Position numbers and translations under genes: made by a program | The notes under the pieces: generated by a model | The model's database searches: none | Told to the model about the DNA's origin: nothing | Seen by the model: only the letters and a program-made list of their open reading frames with translations | Shown here: positions 57,263 through 64,000 of the stretch, in pieces | Layout: each line of letters begins with the position of its first letter | How positions within the stretch are numbered: position 1 is the stretch's first letter | NCBI RefSeq assembly: GCF_021227995.1 | Contig: NZ_CP089301.1 | Location: forward strand, 5,084,001 to 5,148,000 | Direction of reading: 5' to 3' | Length of the DNA stretch: 64,000 nucleotides | Source of the DNA: Novosphingobium kaempferiae | Lineage (GTDB): Bacteria > Pseudomonadota > Alphaproteobacteria > Sphingomonadales > Sphingomonadaceae

Positions 57263-58785
57263 CTATACGATCTGACGAAGGAGCTTTTGTGCCTGCGTCA
57301 AGACGGCCGCCTGATCCTCGCTGCTCTGGCTATCCCAAGTGCGATAGGGCATTGTCAGGCGGTGATTGCCCTTGAGCCTGTCACGGTGCCGAGCGAGGAA
57401 ATCCCAGTAAAGCGCATTGAAAGGGCAAGCCTTGTCGCCGACCCGCACCTGCACCGAGTATGCGCATGCACTGCAATAATCCGACATGCGGTTGATGTAG
57501 GAACCGGACGATACATAGGGCTTCGAGCCTGGCAGACCACCGTCGCCGAACTGGCTCATGCCGAGCGTATTGGGCAGTTCAACCCATTCATAGGCATCGA
57601 CATAGACCTCAAGATACCATTCGTGGACATGCCGGGGATCGGCGCCGATGAGCAGCGCAAAATTGCCGATGATCATGAGCCTTTGAATTTGGTGCGCATG
57701 CCCTGTGGACAGGGTCTGCCCAATTGCCTCGCGCAGGCATCGCATGTCGGTTTCGCCAGTCCAGAACCACGCGGGCAAAGGCCCGTGGTGATTGAGGAAA
57801 TTGCGTGCCACGTATCGGGGCCCCTCGCGCCAGTAAATCCCGCGCACGTATTCGCGCCATCCCAGGATTTGCCGGATGTAGCCTTCCACGGAGTTGATAG
57901 GCGCGCGGCCCGCCCGGTACTCCGCTTCGGCGCGGCGGCACAGATAAAGCGGATCGAGCAGCCCCGAATTGATGTAGGGCGAAAGTATCGAATGCCATAA
58001 AAACGGCTGGCCGATCAGCATCGCATCTTCGTAACGGCCGAAATCAGGAAGGGCGGAGTCGAAAAAGTGGTCTGCCTGCCGCCGAGCATCGGCAGCGGTG
58101 ACAGCGTAATCGAAATCGTCCAGCGATCCCGGATGGTCTGGGAACCGCTCCGCGACGAGGGCGAGGACTTCGCGGGTGATGGAATCCGGCTTAAAGCGCA
58201 AGGGCCGCGGCATGAACAGGTCGGCGCCTGCGGGCTTTCGGTTGTCCTTTTCATAGTTCCACCGCCCTCCGGCAGGCTTGCCCTCGTCGAGCAGCAAACC
58301 GGTCTTGCGCCGCATGGCCCGATAGAAGAACTCCATGGTCAGCTCGCGCCGTCCGTCAGCCCATTCCTCGAACTCGGAATGCGTGCACAGAAATCGGGTG
58401 TCCGACCGGACTTCGACGGGCAGTCCGAAAAGGGCTGCCAGCTTTCGAGCATGGCCGCGACGCGCCACTCACCCGCTTCGGTAACGATCACCCGATCGGG
58501 ACGATGGCGATTGATCGCCCTGGCAACCTCTCCAGTGAAGCTGCCGCTGTTTTCAGGATCTTCAAGATGAATATAATCGAGTGTCCAGCCGGCCTTAAAG
58601 AGCGCTTTGACATGCTGGCGCATGGCGGACAGGATGTAGGCGATCTTTTTCTTGTGATGGCGCACATATGTCGTCTCCTGTGCCACTTCCATCATCAGAA
58701 GAACGGTTTGGCTCTGTTTAAGTCCGGCAAGCGAGGACAAGTCGAAGGAAAGCTGGTCGCCAAGCACAGGCACGAGAGTTTTCAT
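57263..58785 (-). pseudogene. FeS-type photolyase/cryptochrome-related gene, frameshifted
   Basis: Two frames together encode a complete FeS-BCP / (6-4) photolyase-type protein of about 507 aa. The first starts at 58785 (MKTLVPVLGDQLSFDLSSL) and reaches 'MLESWQP'; the second resumes with 'LFGLPVEVRSDTRFLC' and runs to 57263. The frames meet at a CCCTTTT run (58428-58434, minus strand) and need a -1 shift, equal to one lost C. The C-terminal part keeps the FAD region and the iron-sulfur cysteines (MRCLREA, YCSACAY, KACPFNALYW). Otherwise undamaged, so a recent mutation, a sequencing error or programmed slippage are possible. Confidence 0.8.
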
Positions 58786-59025
58786 TAGAGTCCGTCCTGG
58801 AACAGGAGGTGGTGCTGCCCGACCAGCCTCGCAATGCACGCGCTGCCGGACACCCTCATCCTTCCCCCCTTCTCGCTCCCGCTATCCGCTCGGGCCCCTT
58901 TTTCGCTTGCGCTCGATCTCGGGCCCACACGCAAGCGCCGTGAAGGTGTAGCCTCAGTCGCTGTAAAACATGCGCTAGCTTCCGATCTGGTGCGCATTTT
59001 GGGCCATTCCGGAAAGGTTTCCGCC
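58786..59025. other. Spacer upstream of the photolyase
   Basis: 240 bases between the SDR stop and the photolyase start, both on the minus strand. A separate promoter for the photolyase may lie here; none recognised. Confidence 0.4.
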
Positions 59026-59772
59026 CTAGTCCGGCAGACGCGTGCCATCCCAGGCGAAGAGACCGCCGCTGTCGGCTTTTTCCAGGCGGTCGACGACGTT
59101 GAGCAGGCGCTCGGCCGCATAATCCGGTGTGAAAAGCTGTCCTGCCGGCACACCGCGTTCGAATGGCGCGGATAGCCTGCTTTTGACTGTGCCGGGATGC
59201 AGTGCGGCGACAATGACCTCAGGATGGGTGCGCGCCATTTCTATCGCGAAATTGCGTATCATCATGTTCAATGCCGCCTTGCTCGCCCGATAGCCGTGCC
59301 ATCCGCCCAGCCGGTTGTCCCCGATGGAGCCGACTTTCGCCGAAAGCACGGCGAAGACGCAGCGCCCCTGCCGTGGCAGCCGCGGCAGCACGTGTTTGGC
59401 GATGAGTGCAGGACCGATCGCATTCACCGCGTAAAGTCGCGCAAGCGCCTCGGCATCGAGTGCCCGCACTGTTTTTTCAGGGACAATGGCCGATGCCTGG
59501 TCGTGCAACAAACCCGTACAAACCAATACCAGGCCAAGCGGCGGCGCCAGCTCTGCGGCAGCCGCAGCAATTGACGCGTCGTCGTTGAGGTCGAAGCGGA
59601 ATGGCGTGCATCCGGACGGGAGGCCCACGCCACCGCGCGATCCGGCCATCACCGTAGCGAAACGCCCGCTTCCGGCCAGCCTTGCTGCCGCCGCTGCGCC
59701 GATAGCCCCACTGGCGCCGAATACCGCCGCCGTCCTGCCCGTGATGCCTTGTCCGGCTGCCTCATCCTGCAT
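59026..59772 (-). CDS. SDR-family oxidoreductase (C-factor-like)
   Basis: 248-aa short-chain dehydrogenase with GASGAIG near residue 19 and a 'HGYRASKAALNMM' active-site Tyr-x-x-x-Lys. It has 'FAVLSAKVGSIGDNRLGGW' with the Ser and 'ALHPGTVKSRLSAPF'. The last features mark the C-factor / CsgA-like subgroup, often encoded beside photolyases. It starts 11 bases inside the end of the FAD oxidoreductase gene, so it is co-translated. Confidence 0.9.
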   Translation of the reverse strand: MQDEAAGQGITGRTAAVFGASGAIGAAAAARLAGSGRFATVMAGSRGGVGLPSGCTPFRFDLNDDASIAAAAAELAPPLGLVLVCTGLLHDQASAIVPEKTVRALDAEALARLYAVNAIGPALIAKHVLPRLPRQGRCVFAVLSAKVGSIGDNRLGGWHGYRASKAALNMMIRNFAIEMARTHPEVIVAALHPGTVKSRLSAPFERGVPAGQLFTPDYAAERLLNVVDRLEKADSGGLFAWDGTRLPD

Positions 59773-60751
59773 CCCTCAAGTCCTCCACCAGATCCGGAGC
59801 TTCCCAATCCATCAAGGTTTCCCGCATCCTTTCGGCAAGTTGGATGCCCGATAGCCATGCTCCCTCGACAGTGGGTTCGGTGCACCAGTCTCCGCATGCA
59901 CCCAATCCCAAGGAAGAATTCCAGATGACCTGGTCCGACTGACCGCAGGGCCTTGAGAACCGCCACCTGTGAGCCTTGATAAACGTATGGGCCGGGAGAT
60001 CAGTACCGATCGTTTCAGCAAGTTCCGCAAGCAGCTGGATTGCGACGTTGTCCGCCGAACTCTCTAGATGCTTTTGGGACCATTGCGCGCTGGCGTGCAG
60101 GACCCAGCATTCTGCCTCACCTCGGCCCGGCTTGGAACGGTTGTTCGCAATCACGGAGAAGATCCCGGCATCCGTCGCGAGATGCCCGGATGGCTTCAGG
60201 GGGCGGCAAAATTCGACCATGACCGCCCAGCAGGGAAAAGATCGTACGGAGGCGGCATGGCGCGCGGCCTTCAGATCGTGCAGGGCAAGCAGCGGCGCAG
60301 CCTGCTCGGCCGGTACGGCGACCACCACACCATCAAAGGGACCTGCCTGACAGCGTTCCCCCTCTATCACCCATCCACCGTCGGTCGTGACAAGTGATTG
60401 GACGGAAAACCCGAACCTCACGTTGAGCCCTCTGCTCTGTTCGGCAACGAGGCTTGCCATTGACGGGATGCCTACCAGCGCGTTGCGCGGACCGTCATCC
60501 CAACGTGCAACCCAACCGGCCTCGCGCCAGCGCATGACCTCGGCACGAAAGCGCGGATCGCGCGCTGTAAACGACGGTGCCCCCAAGTCCCAGGAAGCGT
60601 TCCCGATTGTCACGGTGGCCAGACGCCCGCCGGGGCGCCGCCCTTTGTCAAATAGCACGATATCGCCAATCCCGCGCAGTTGCTCGGCACAAGCAAGCCC
60701 TGCAATGCCTGCCCCAACGATGCCGATCCGCCGGCGCACGCCGCGGCTCAT
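59762..60751 (-). CDS. FAD-dependent amine oxidase/renalase-like protein
   Basis: 329-aa flavoprotein with the N-terminal FAD motif 'IGIVGAGIAGLACAEQL', 'LFDKGRRPGGRLAT', and the C-terminal FAD site 'GLGACGDWCTEPTVEGAWLSG'. It belongs to the NAD(P)/FAD-dependent group related to renalase. Genes of this type are found with photolyases and cryptochromes in proteobacteria; the substrate is unknown. It overlaps the upstream small gene by four bases (ATGA). Confidence 0.9.
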   Translation of the reverse strand: MSRGVRRRIGIVGAGIAGLACAEQLRGIGDIVLFDKGRRPGGRLATVTIGNASWDLGAPSFTARDPRFRAEVMRWREAGWVARWDDGPRNALVGIPSMASLVAEQSRGLNVRFGFSVQSLVTTDGGWVIEGERCQAGPFDGVVVAVPAEQAAPLLALHDLKAARHAASVRSFPCWAVMVEFCRPLKPSGHLATDAGIFSVIANNRSKPGRGEAECWVLHASAQWSQKHLESSADNVAIQLLAELAETIGTDLPAHTFIKAHRWRFSRPCGQSDQVIWNSSLGLGACGDWCTEPTVEGAWLSGIQLAERMRETLMDWEAPDLVEDLRDAG

Positions 60752-60957
60752 CTGCTGCGCACCTGTGCCTCATTGGGCATTTGCCCGCGCCTGCCGACAT
60801 TATCCAGATACCACGCAGGCGCCCTGGTGGTCATCATCTCGCGGTGCCGGAACCTGCGCAAAGCATTACCGACAGATTTTTCTGTAAGCTCAAGAGTGGT
60901 TTGCCTCTTATCATCGTGCTGATGATCCGGCGCAAACCGCGCAGACATAACCTTCAT
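60748..60957 (-). CDS. Small hypothetical protein, first gene of the photolyase operon
   Basis: 69-aa basic protein (MKVMSARFAPDHQHDDKRQT...NEAQVRSR). It has no recognised family. A 4-base ATGA overlap with the FAD oxidoreductase suggests translational coupling and supports a real gene, though it could be only a leader peptide. It lies 110 bases from the divergent LOV regulator. Confidence 0.5.
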   Translation of the reverse strand: MKVMSARFAPDHQHDDKRQTTLELTEKSVGNALRRFRHREMMTTRAPAWYLDNVGRRGQMPNEAQVRSR

Positions 60958-61067
60958 GGCGTTCTCTCGAAAGGTTGGCCGCCAGCCGAGCGCATGCGGA
61001 CGTTAGAGAAACGTTCTAGGCATCTCTTCCGCTCTCTGCGATATGGCCTAACGGGAAGGGAAGCACA
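60958..61067. promoter_or_regulatory. Divergent promoter region between photolyase operon and LOV regulator
   Basis: 110 bases with starts facing away on both sides. It contains the palindrome ACGTT-AGAGA-AACGT (61000-61014), a candidate operator for the adjacent LOV-HTH protein. Classical -35/-10 boxes are not obvious. Confidence 0.45.
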
Positions 61068-61658
61068 GTGCTAAAGACCTTGGATCCGAACGCATTGATA
61101 GCGAATAGCCGGGTTGCAGCCGTGGTGAGTGACCCTTGCCTGGCAGACAATCCGATCGTCGCCTGCAACGAGGCGTTCCTCGAGCTGACAGGATATTCCA
61201 GGACGGACGTAATGGGTCGCAACTGCCGGTTCCTGCGCGGCATGCGGACCGAAGAAGACCAGGCCGCGATGCTGCGCGATGCAATCGCGCAAGTCCGTCC
61301 GGCGATGGTCGAGCTCATCAATTATCGCAAGGACGGCACGGCGTTTCGAAACGCCGTAATGGTCGCCCCGTTATTCAACGGCGACGGGGAGATCGAGTTC
61401 TTCCTCGGCTCGCAAATGGCCATAGACGAAAGGCAGCCCAGTCGCCACCAGCAAGCACGGGCGCGGATCGAGGGTCTGAGCCGGCGTCAGCTCCAGATAG
61501 TCCAGGCACTGGCACAGGGACGCTTGAACAAGCAGATTGCCTTCGAGCTGGGCGTGACCGAGCGGACCATCAAGATGCACCGCGCCGCGCTCCTGCGCGC
61601 ACTGGACGTCCGCACAGTGGCGGAGGCGATCCGGATCGCGATCGAAGCCGGTCTCTAA
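61068..61658 (+). CDS. Blue-light LOV-domain LuxR-type regulator
   Basis: 196-aa protein. Residues 15-120 are a LOV domain: the photoactive Cys53 sits in GRNCRFLRG (50-58), followed by 'NYRKDGTAFRN' and the flavin-contacting Gln116 (FFLGSQ). A LuxR-type HTH (136-196, 'LSRRQLQIVQALAQGRLNKQ', 'LGVTERTIKMHR') follows. This is the layout of the one-component photosensor EL222 from Erythrobacter, in which light frees the HTH to bind DNA. GTG start with GGGAAGGGAA upstream. It faces away from the photolyase operon, and its last four bases overlap the end of the convergent IspH-prenyl synthase gene. Confidence 0.92.
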   Translation: MLKTLDPNALIANSRVAAVVSDPCLADNPIVACNEAFLELTGYSRTDVMGRNCRFLRGMRTEEDQAAMLRDAIAQVRPAMVELINYRKDGTAFRNAVMVAPLFNGDGEIEFFLGSQMAIDERQPSRHQQARARIEGLSRRQLQIVQALAQGRLNKQIAFELGVTERTIKMHRAALLRALDVRTVAEAIRIAIEAGL

Positions 61659-63520
61659 AGCGTGCGCCGAGCCGCGAAGCGTGCCAGTTCTAGCAGGCAA
61701 GCGGCTCTGTCACCAAAGGGTTCCAGGGCCTTAGCGCAGGACGCGAGAAGACGCTGCGCCTCCTGCGCCGCCCCCTCGGCACCAAGAACCGAGACAGCAT
61801 TCTTTCGGTTTTTTGCGGCGTCCTTGCCCAAGGCCTTGCCGACTACCCGCTCATCGCCGACCGCGTCCAGCAGGTCGTCCTGCAACTGAAACAGCAGACC
61901 GAGGTCTTGCGCGAAGGATAACAGTCCTGCGTTGCATTGGTCATCGGCGTGACCCAGAAGAATGCCCGCTTCGACGGCATAGCGTATGAGTGACCCGGTC
62001 TTGCCGGCCAGACAGGCGATCAATTCCGCCGAGGAAATTATCTCGCTCGGGTAAAGGTCCATCATCTGGCCGCCGGCAAGCCCGTCCTGACCCACGCTTC
62101 GAGCAAGGCGCAGCACTAGTTCAGCACGCACGCCCGCATGGTGATGCGTACGGGGATCCGCCAGTATCTCGAACGCAAGCGCGAGCAGTGCATCCCCGGC
62201 GAGCAGAGCAGTGGCTTCGTCGAATTGGCGGTGCGCCGTTGGCCTTCCGCGCCGCAGGTCGTCGTTGTCCATGCAGGGGAGATCGTCATGAACGAGAGAC
62301 TGGGCGTGGACGCATTCGATGGCTGCCGCAGCGCGCAACGCCATGCTTCTGGTCCCGCCCAGCATCTGCGTCACCGTAACGGTGAGAGCGGCGCGAAACC
62401 GCTTGCCTCCTGAGGTCGCTGCGTAGCGCATGGCATCGGCAAGACGCAGACTTCGCGCGGGCATATCGCCGATCGCCTCGAGAATGGCCTCGTCAACATC
62501 CCGGCGGATGTCTGCCAGGATCGCCGCGGCATCGGATCGCTCGCGGCCCGGAAGTGTAACCGGCACCGGTCGAAATCTCATGCCTTCCTCCGTTCCGGCC
62601 ACCTCGCTGAAACCGAACCCGTGTTCACGCAGCCAGGCGCATACTTCCTCGATCACCTCGTCAGGAGCCGATGCTGCCGCGCTGAGACCAACCCTCATGG
62701 CGGCAGCGGGGAAACGCGATGCCAGATCGTCGGCGCCTTCGACCAACAGGCCCTGAGGGCATCCGGCAGCAATCGCGGTCTCGACGAGCCGGCGCGCATT
62801 CGATGACATCGGATCGCCAACGATCACCACCACATCGCATTGCGCAGCGATCTCGACGACAGCGGCCTGGCGGTTGGTCGTTGCATAACAGATGTCGCTT
62901 GTGCGAGGCCCCGCGCAGTCCGGAAATCGGGTCTTTATGGCCTTGATCATGCTGTCTGCCTCGCCGACGGAGAACGTGGTCTGAACCGCATAAGCAACCG
63001 GCGTGTCGTCAGGAAGTATTAAGGCATTGACGTCCGTCACGGTGCCGACCACCGAAATACTTGCGCGGGGGACCTGCCCAATTGTCCCAATGATCTCCGG
63101 GTGATCGAGGTGTCCGACGAGTACGACATGTCGGCCCTGCAGATGCCACTGGACTACTTCGGCATGCACCTTGGCTACAAGCGGACATATCGCATCGACA
63201 ACCCGCAGCTTGCCCCGCCGAGCCGCCTCTTTCACAGCAGTTGCGCTGCCATGGGCGGAGAGGATGGTAACTGCGCCTTGCGGTATTTCGCTCACATCCT
63301 GAACGAAAACTGCCCCAAGGCGCTCGAGACGCGCGACTACCTGGCGATTGTGCACGATTGCGCGGCGAACGTAGACCGGGGCGCCATGGGCGGCCAATGC
63401 GTCTTCGACGGCGGCTATAGCCCGCCGCACACCTGCACAGAAGCCACGCGGATTGGCTAGCAGCACCGACTTGCACCCAGCCGCGTGTCTTTGATCGAGA
63501 TACAAGCTTTGTGAAACCAT
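61655..63520 (-). CDS. IspH-geranylgeranyl diphosphate synthase fusion
   Basis: 621-aa two-enzyme fusion. Residues 16-315 are an IspH (HMBPP reductase, last MEP step making IPP/DMAPP): the three iron-sulfur cysteines Cys28 (GFCAGV), Cys112 (DAICPLV) and Cys211 (DICYATTNRQ) are present, as are His57, His90, His140-Glu142 (HPEIIGT), Thr181-Thr182 and SSN (239-241). Residues 330-621 are a prenyl diphosphate synthase with FARM DDLPCMD (412-418) and SARM DDLLD (548-552). Gln407, five before the FARM where FPP synthases usually carry an aromatic residue, favours a C20 product. No stop lies between the parts. Head-to-head with crtI, so it should feed carotenoids. Confidence 0.9.
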   Translation of the reverse strand: MVSQSLYLDQRHAAGCKSVLLANPRGFCAGVRRAIAAVEDALAAHGAPVYVRRAIVHNRQVVARLERLGAVFVQDVSEIPQGAVTILSAHGSATAVKEAARRGKLRVVDAICPLVAKVHAEVVQWHLQGRHVVLVGHLDHPEIIGTIGQVPRASISVVGTVTDVNALILPDDTPVAYAVQTTFSVGEADSMIKAIKTRFPDCAGPRTSDICYATTNRQAAVVEIAAQCDVVVIVGDPMSSNARRLVETAIAAGCPQGLLVEGADDLASRFPAAAMRVGLSAAASAPDEVIEEVCAWLREHGFGFSEVAGTEEGMRFRPVPVTLPGRERSDAAAILADIRRDVDEAILEAIGDMPARSLRLADAMRYAATSGGKRFRAALTVTVTQMLGGTRSMALRAAAAIECVHAQSLVHDDLPCMDNDDLRRGRPTAHRQFDEATALLAGDALLALAFEILADPRTHHHAGVRAELVLRLARSVGQDGLAGGQMMDLYPSEIISSAELIACLAGKTGSLIRYAVEAGILLGHADDQCNAGLLSFAQDLGLLFQLQDDLLDAVGDERVVGKALGKDAAKNRKNAVSVLGAEGAAQEAQRLLASCAKALEPFGDRAACLLELARFAARRTL

Positions 63521-63658
63521 TTTCGTATTATCCTAACTCACTGGCACTGTTTCGTCTTTTTGCCCGGATTTCCACCCTCCCCTTTGGACAGGTAGTGCTA
63601 TGGGGATCATCCGGTACGACATGGAATCATCCGGCCCTCCAAGAATGGCGACATTTTC
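63521..63658. promoter_or_regulatory. Divergent promoter region of carotenoid genes
   Basis: 138 bases between the fusion gene (minus) and crtI (plus). It is AT-richer near 63521-63570. No CrtJ/PpsR-type site (TGT-N12-ACA) or other clear operator was recognised. Confidence 0.45.
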
Positions 63659-64000
63659 ATGCCTTCCAGATCCTGCGCTATTGTCATCGGGTCAGGCTTC
63701 GGCGGATTGGCACTCGCGATCCGTCTGCAGAGCGCGGGCATCGACACGACAGTGCTCGAAGCGCGCGACCGCCCTGGCGGCCGCGCCTATTGCTGGAAGC
63801 GGGAAGGGTACACCTTCGATGCCGGTCCTACTGTGATAACCGACCCGGCTTGCCTGGAAGAACTCTGGGCACTGTCGGGGAGCCAAATGGCCGATGATGT
63901 GACCTTGCGGACGGTCGACCCGTTCTATCGCCTTGTCTGGAACGATGGGACGCAGTTCGATTACTCGAACGACGATGCCCTACTGAAAGCAGAAATCGGC
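63659..64000 (+). CDS. crtI: Phytoene desaturase CrtI, partial
   Basis: Open at the window edge; 114 codons seen. Begins MPSRSCAIVIGSGFGGLALA, the FAD-binding GxGxxG motif, then 'LEARDRPGGRAYCW' and 'TFDAGPTVITDP', all typical of bacterial CrtI-type phytoene desaturases. It converts phytoene to lycopene-type products and is the first dedicated desaturation step of the carotenoid pathway, next to the fusion gene that would supply its precursor. Start chosen because it places the dinucleotide motif near residue 10. Confidence 0.9.
   Translation, partial: MPSRSCAIVIGSGFGGLALAIRLQSAGIDTTVLEARDRPGGRAYCWKREGYTFDAGPTVITDPACLEELWALSGSQMADDVTLRTVDPFYRLVWNDGTQFDYSNDDALLKAEIG

Overview
The window is about 64 kb of GC-rich DNA. 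It looks like the chromosome of a sphingomonad alphaproteobacterium (Novosphingobium, Sphingobium or a relative). The evidence is two large TonB-dependent receptors, nearly identical palindromic repeats of a kind I associate with Sphingomonadales, a twin cold-shock protein with an RGG/FGG-rich tail, EcfG-type promoter motifs (GGAAC-N17-GTT), a LOV-HTH photoreceptor and a carotenoid locus. The species cannot be named from the sequence alone.

Layout. 0-9.5 kb: a catabolic-looking block on the plus strand (TonB receptor, SDR dehydrogenase, double SnoaL-like protein, SDR), then on the minus strand a phospholipase D protein, an FMN alpha-hydroxy-acid dehydrogenase and an NtaA/SnaA-type flavin monooxygenase. 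9.6-10.8 kb: gene remnants (AAA ATPase tail, MscS tail). 11-18.9 kb: SRPBCC protein plus FNT channel, an L,D-transpeptidase-like lipoprotein, a second TonB receptor, a DedA protein behind a run of 16 C, RidA, and a truncated PQQ glucose dehydrogenase. 18.8-21.3 kb: a small AT-richer island with a tyrosine integrase and two paralogous double-HTH proteins. 21.5-38.6 kb: accessory and stress-type genes, including a second Mfd-like helicase, an SRPBCC/alcohol dehydrogenase/SDR run, a glycosyltransferase with a GH130 protein, an HU/IHF protein, an MFS transporter and several very small proteins. 39-57 kb: signalling and stress genes, including diguanylate cyclase, EAL phosphodiesterase, DJ-1/PfpI, HtpG, lipocalin, an RpoD-class sigma factor, cold-shock protein, DksA-like zinc finger and a hybrid histidine kinase. 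57-64 kb: a light-related module with a photolyase (frameshifted), SDR, FAD oxidoreductase, a divergent LOV-HTH regulator, an IspH-prenyl synthase fusion and the start of phytoene desaturase CrtI.

The most striking item is the single open frame at 61655-63520 (minus). It joins a complete-looking IspH to a complete-looking prenyl diphosphate synthase and sits head-to-head with crtI. It would put the last step of the MEP pathway and the C20 chain-forming step in one polypeptide at the head of carotenoid synthesis. With the LOV-HTH regulator and a photolyase operon next to it, the locus reads as a blue-light and photoprotection module. That regulatory link is inferred from position.

Long open frames opposite most genes are GC-rich shadow frames and are not annotated. 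Start sites were chosen mainly from Shine-Dalgarno spacing and homologous N-termini known to me. No database search was possible.
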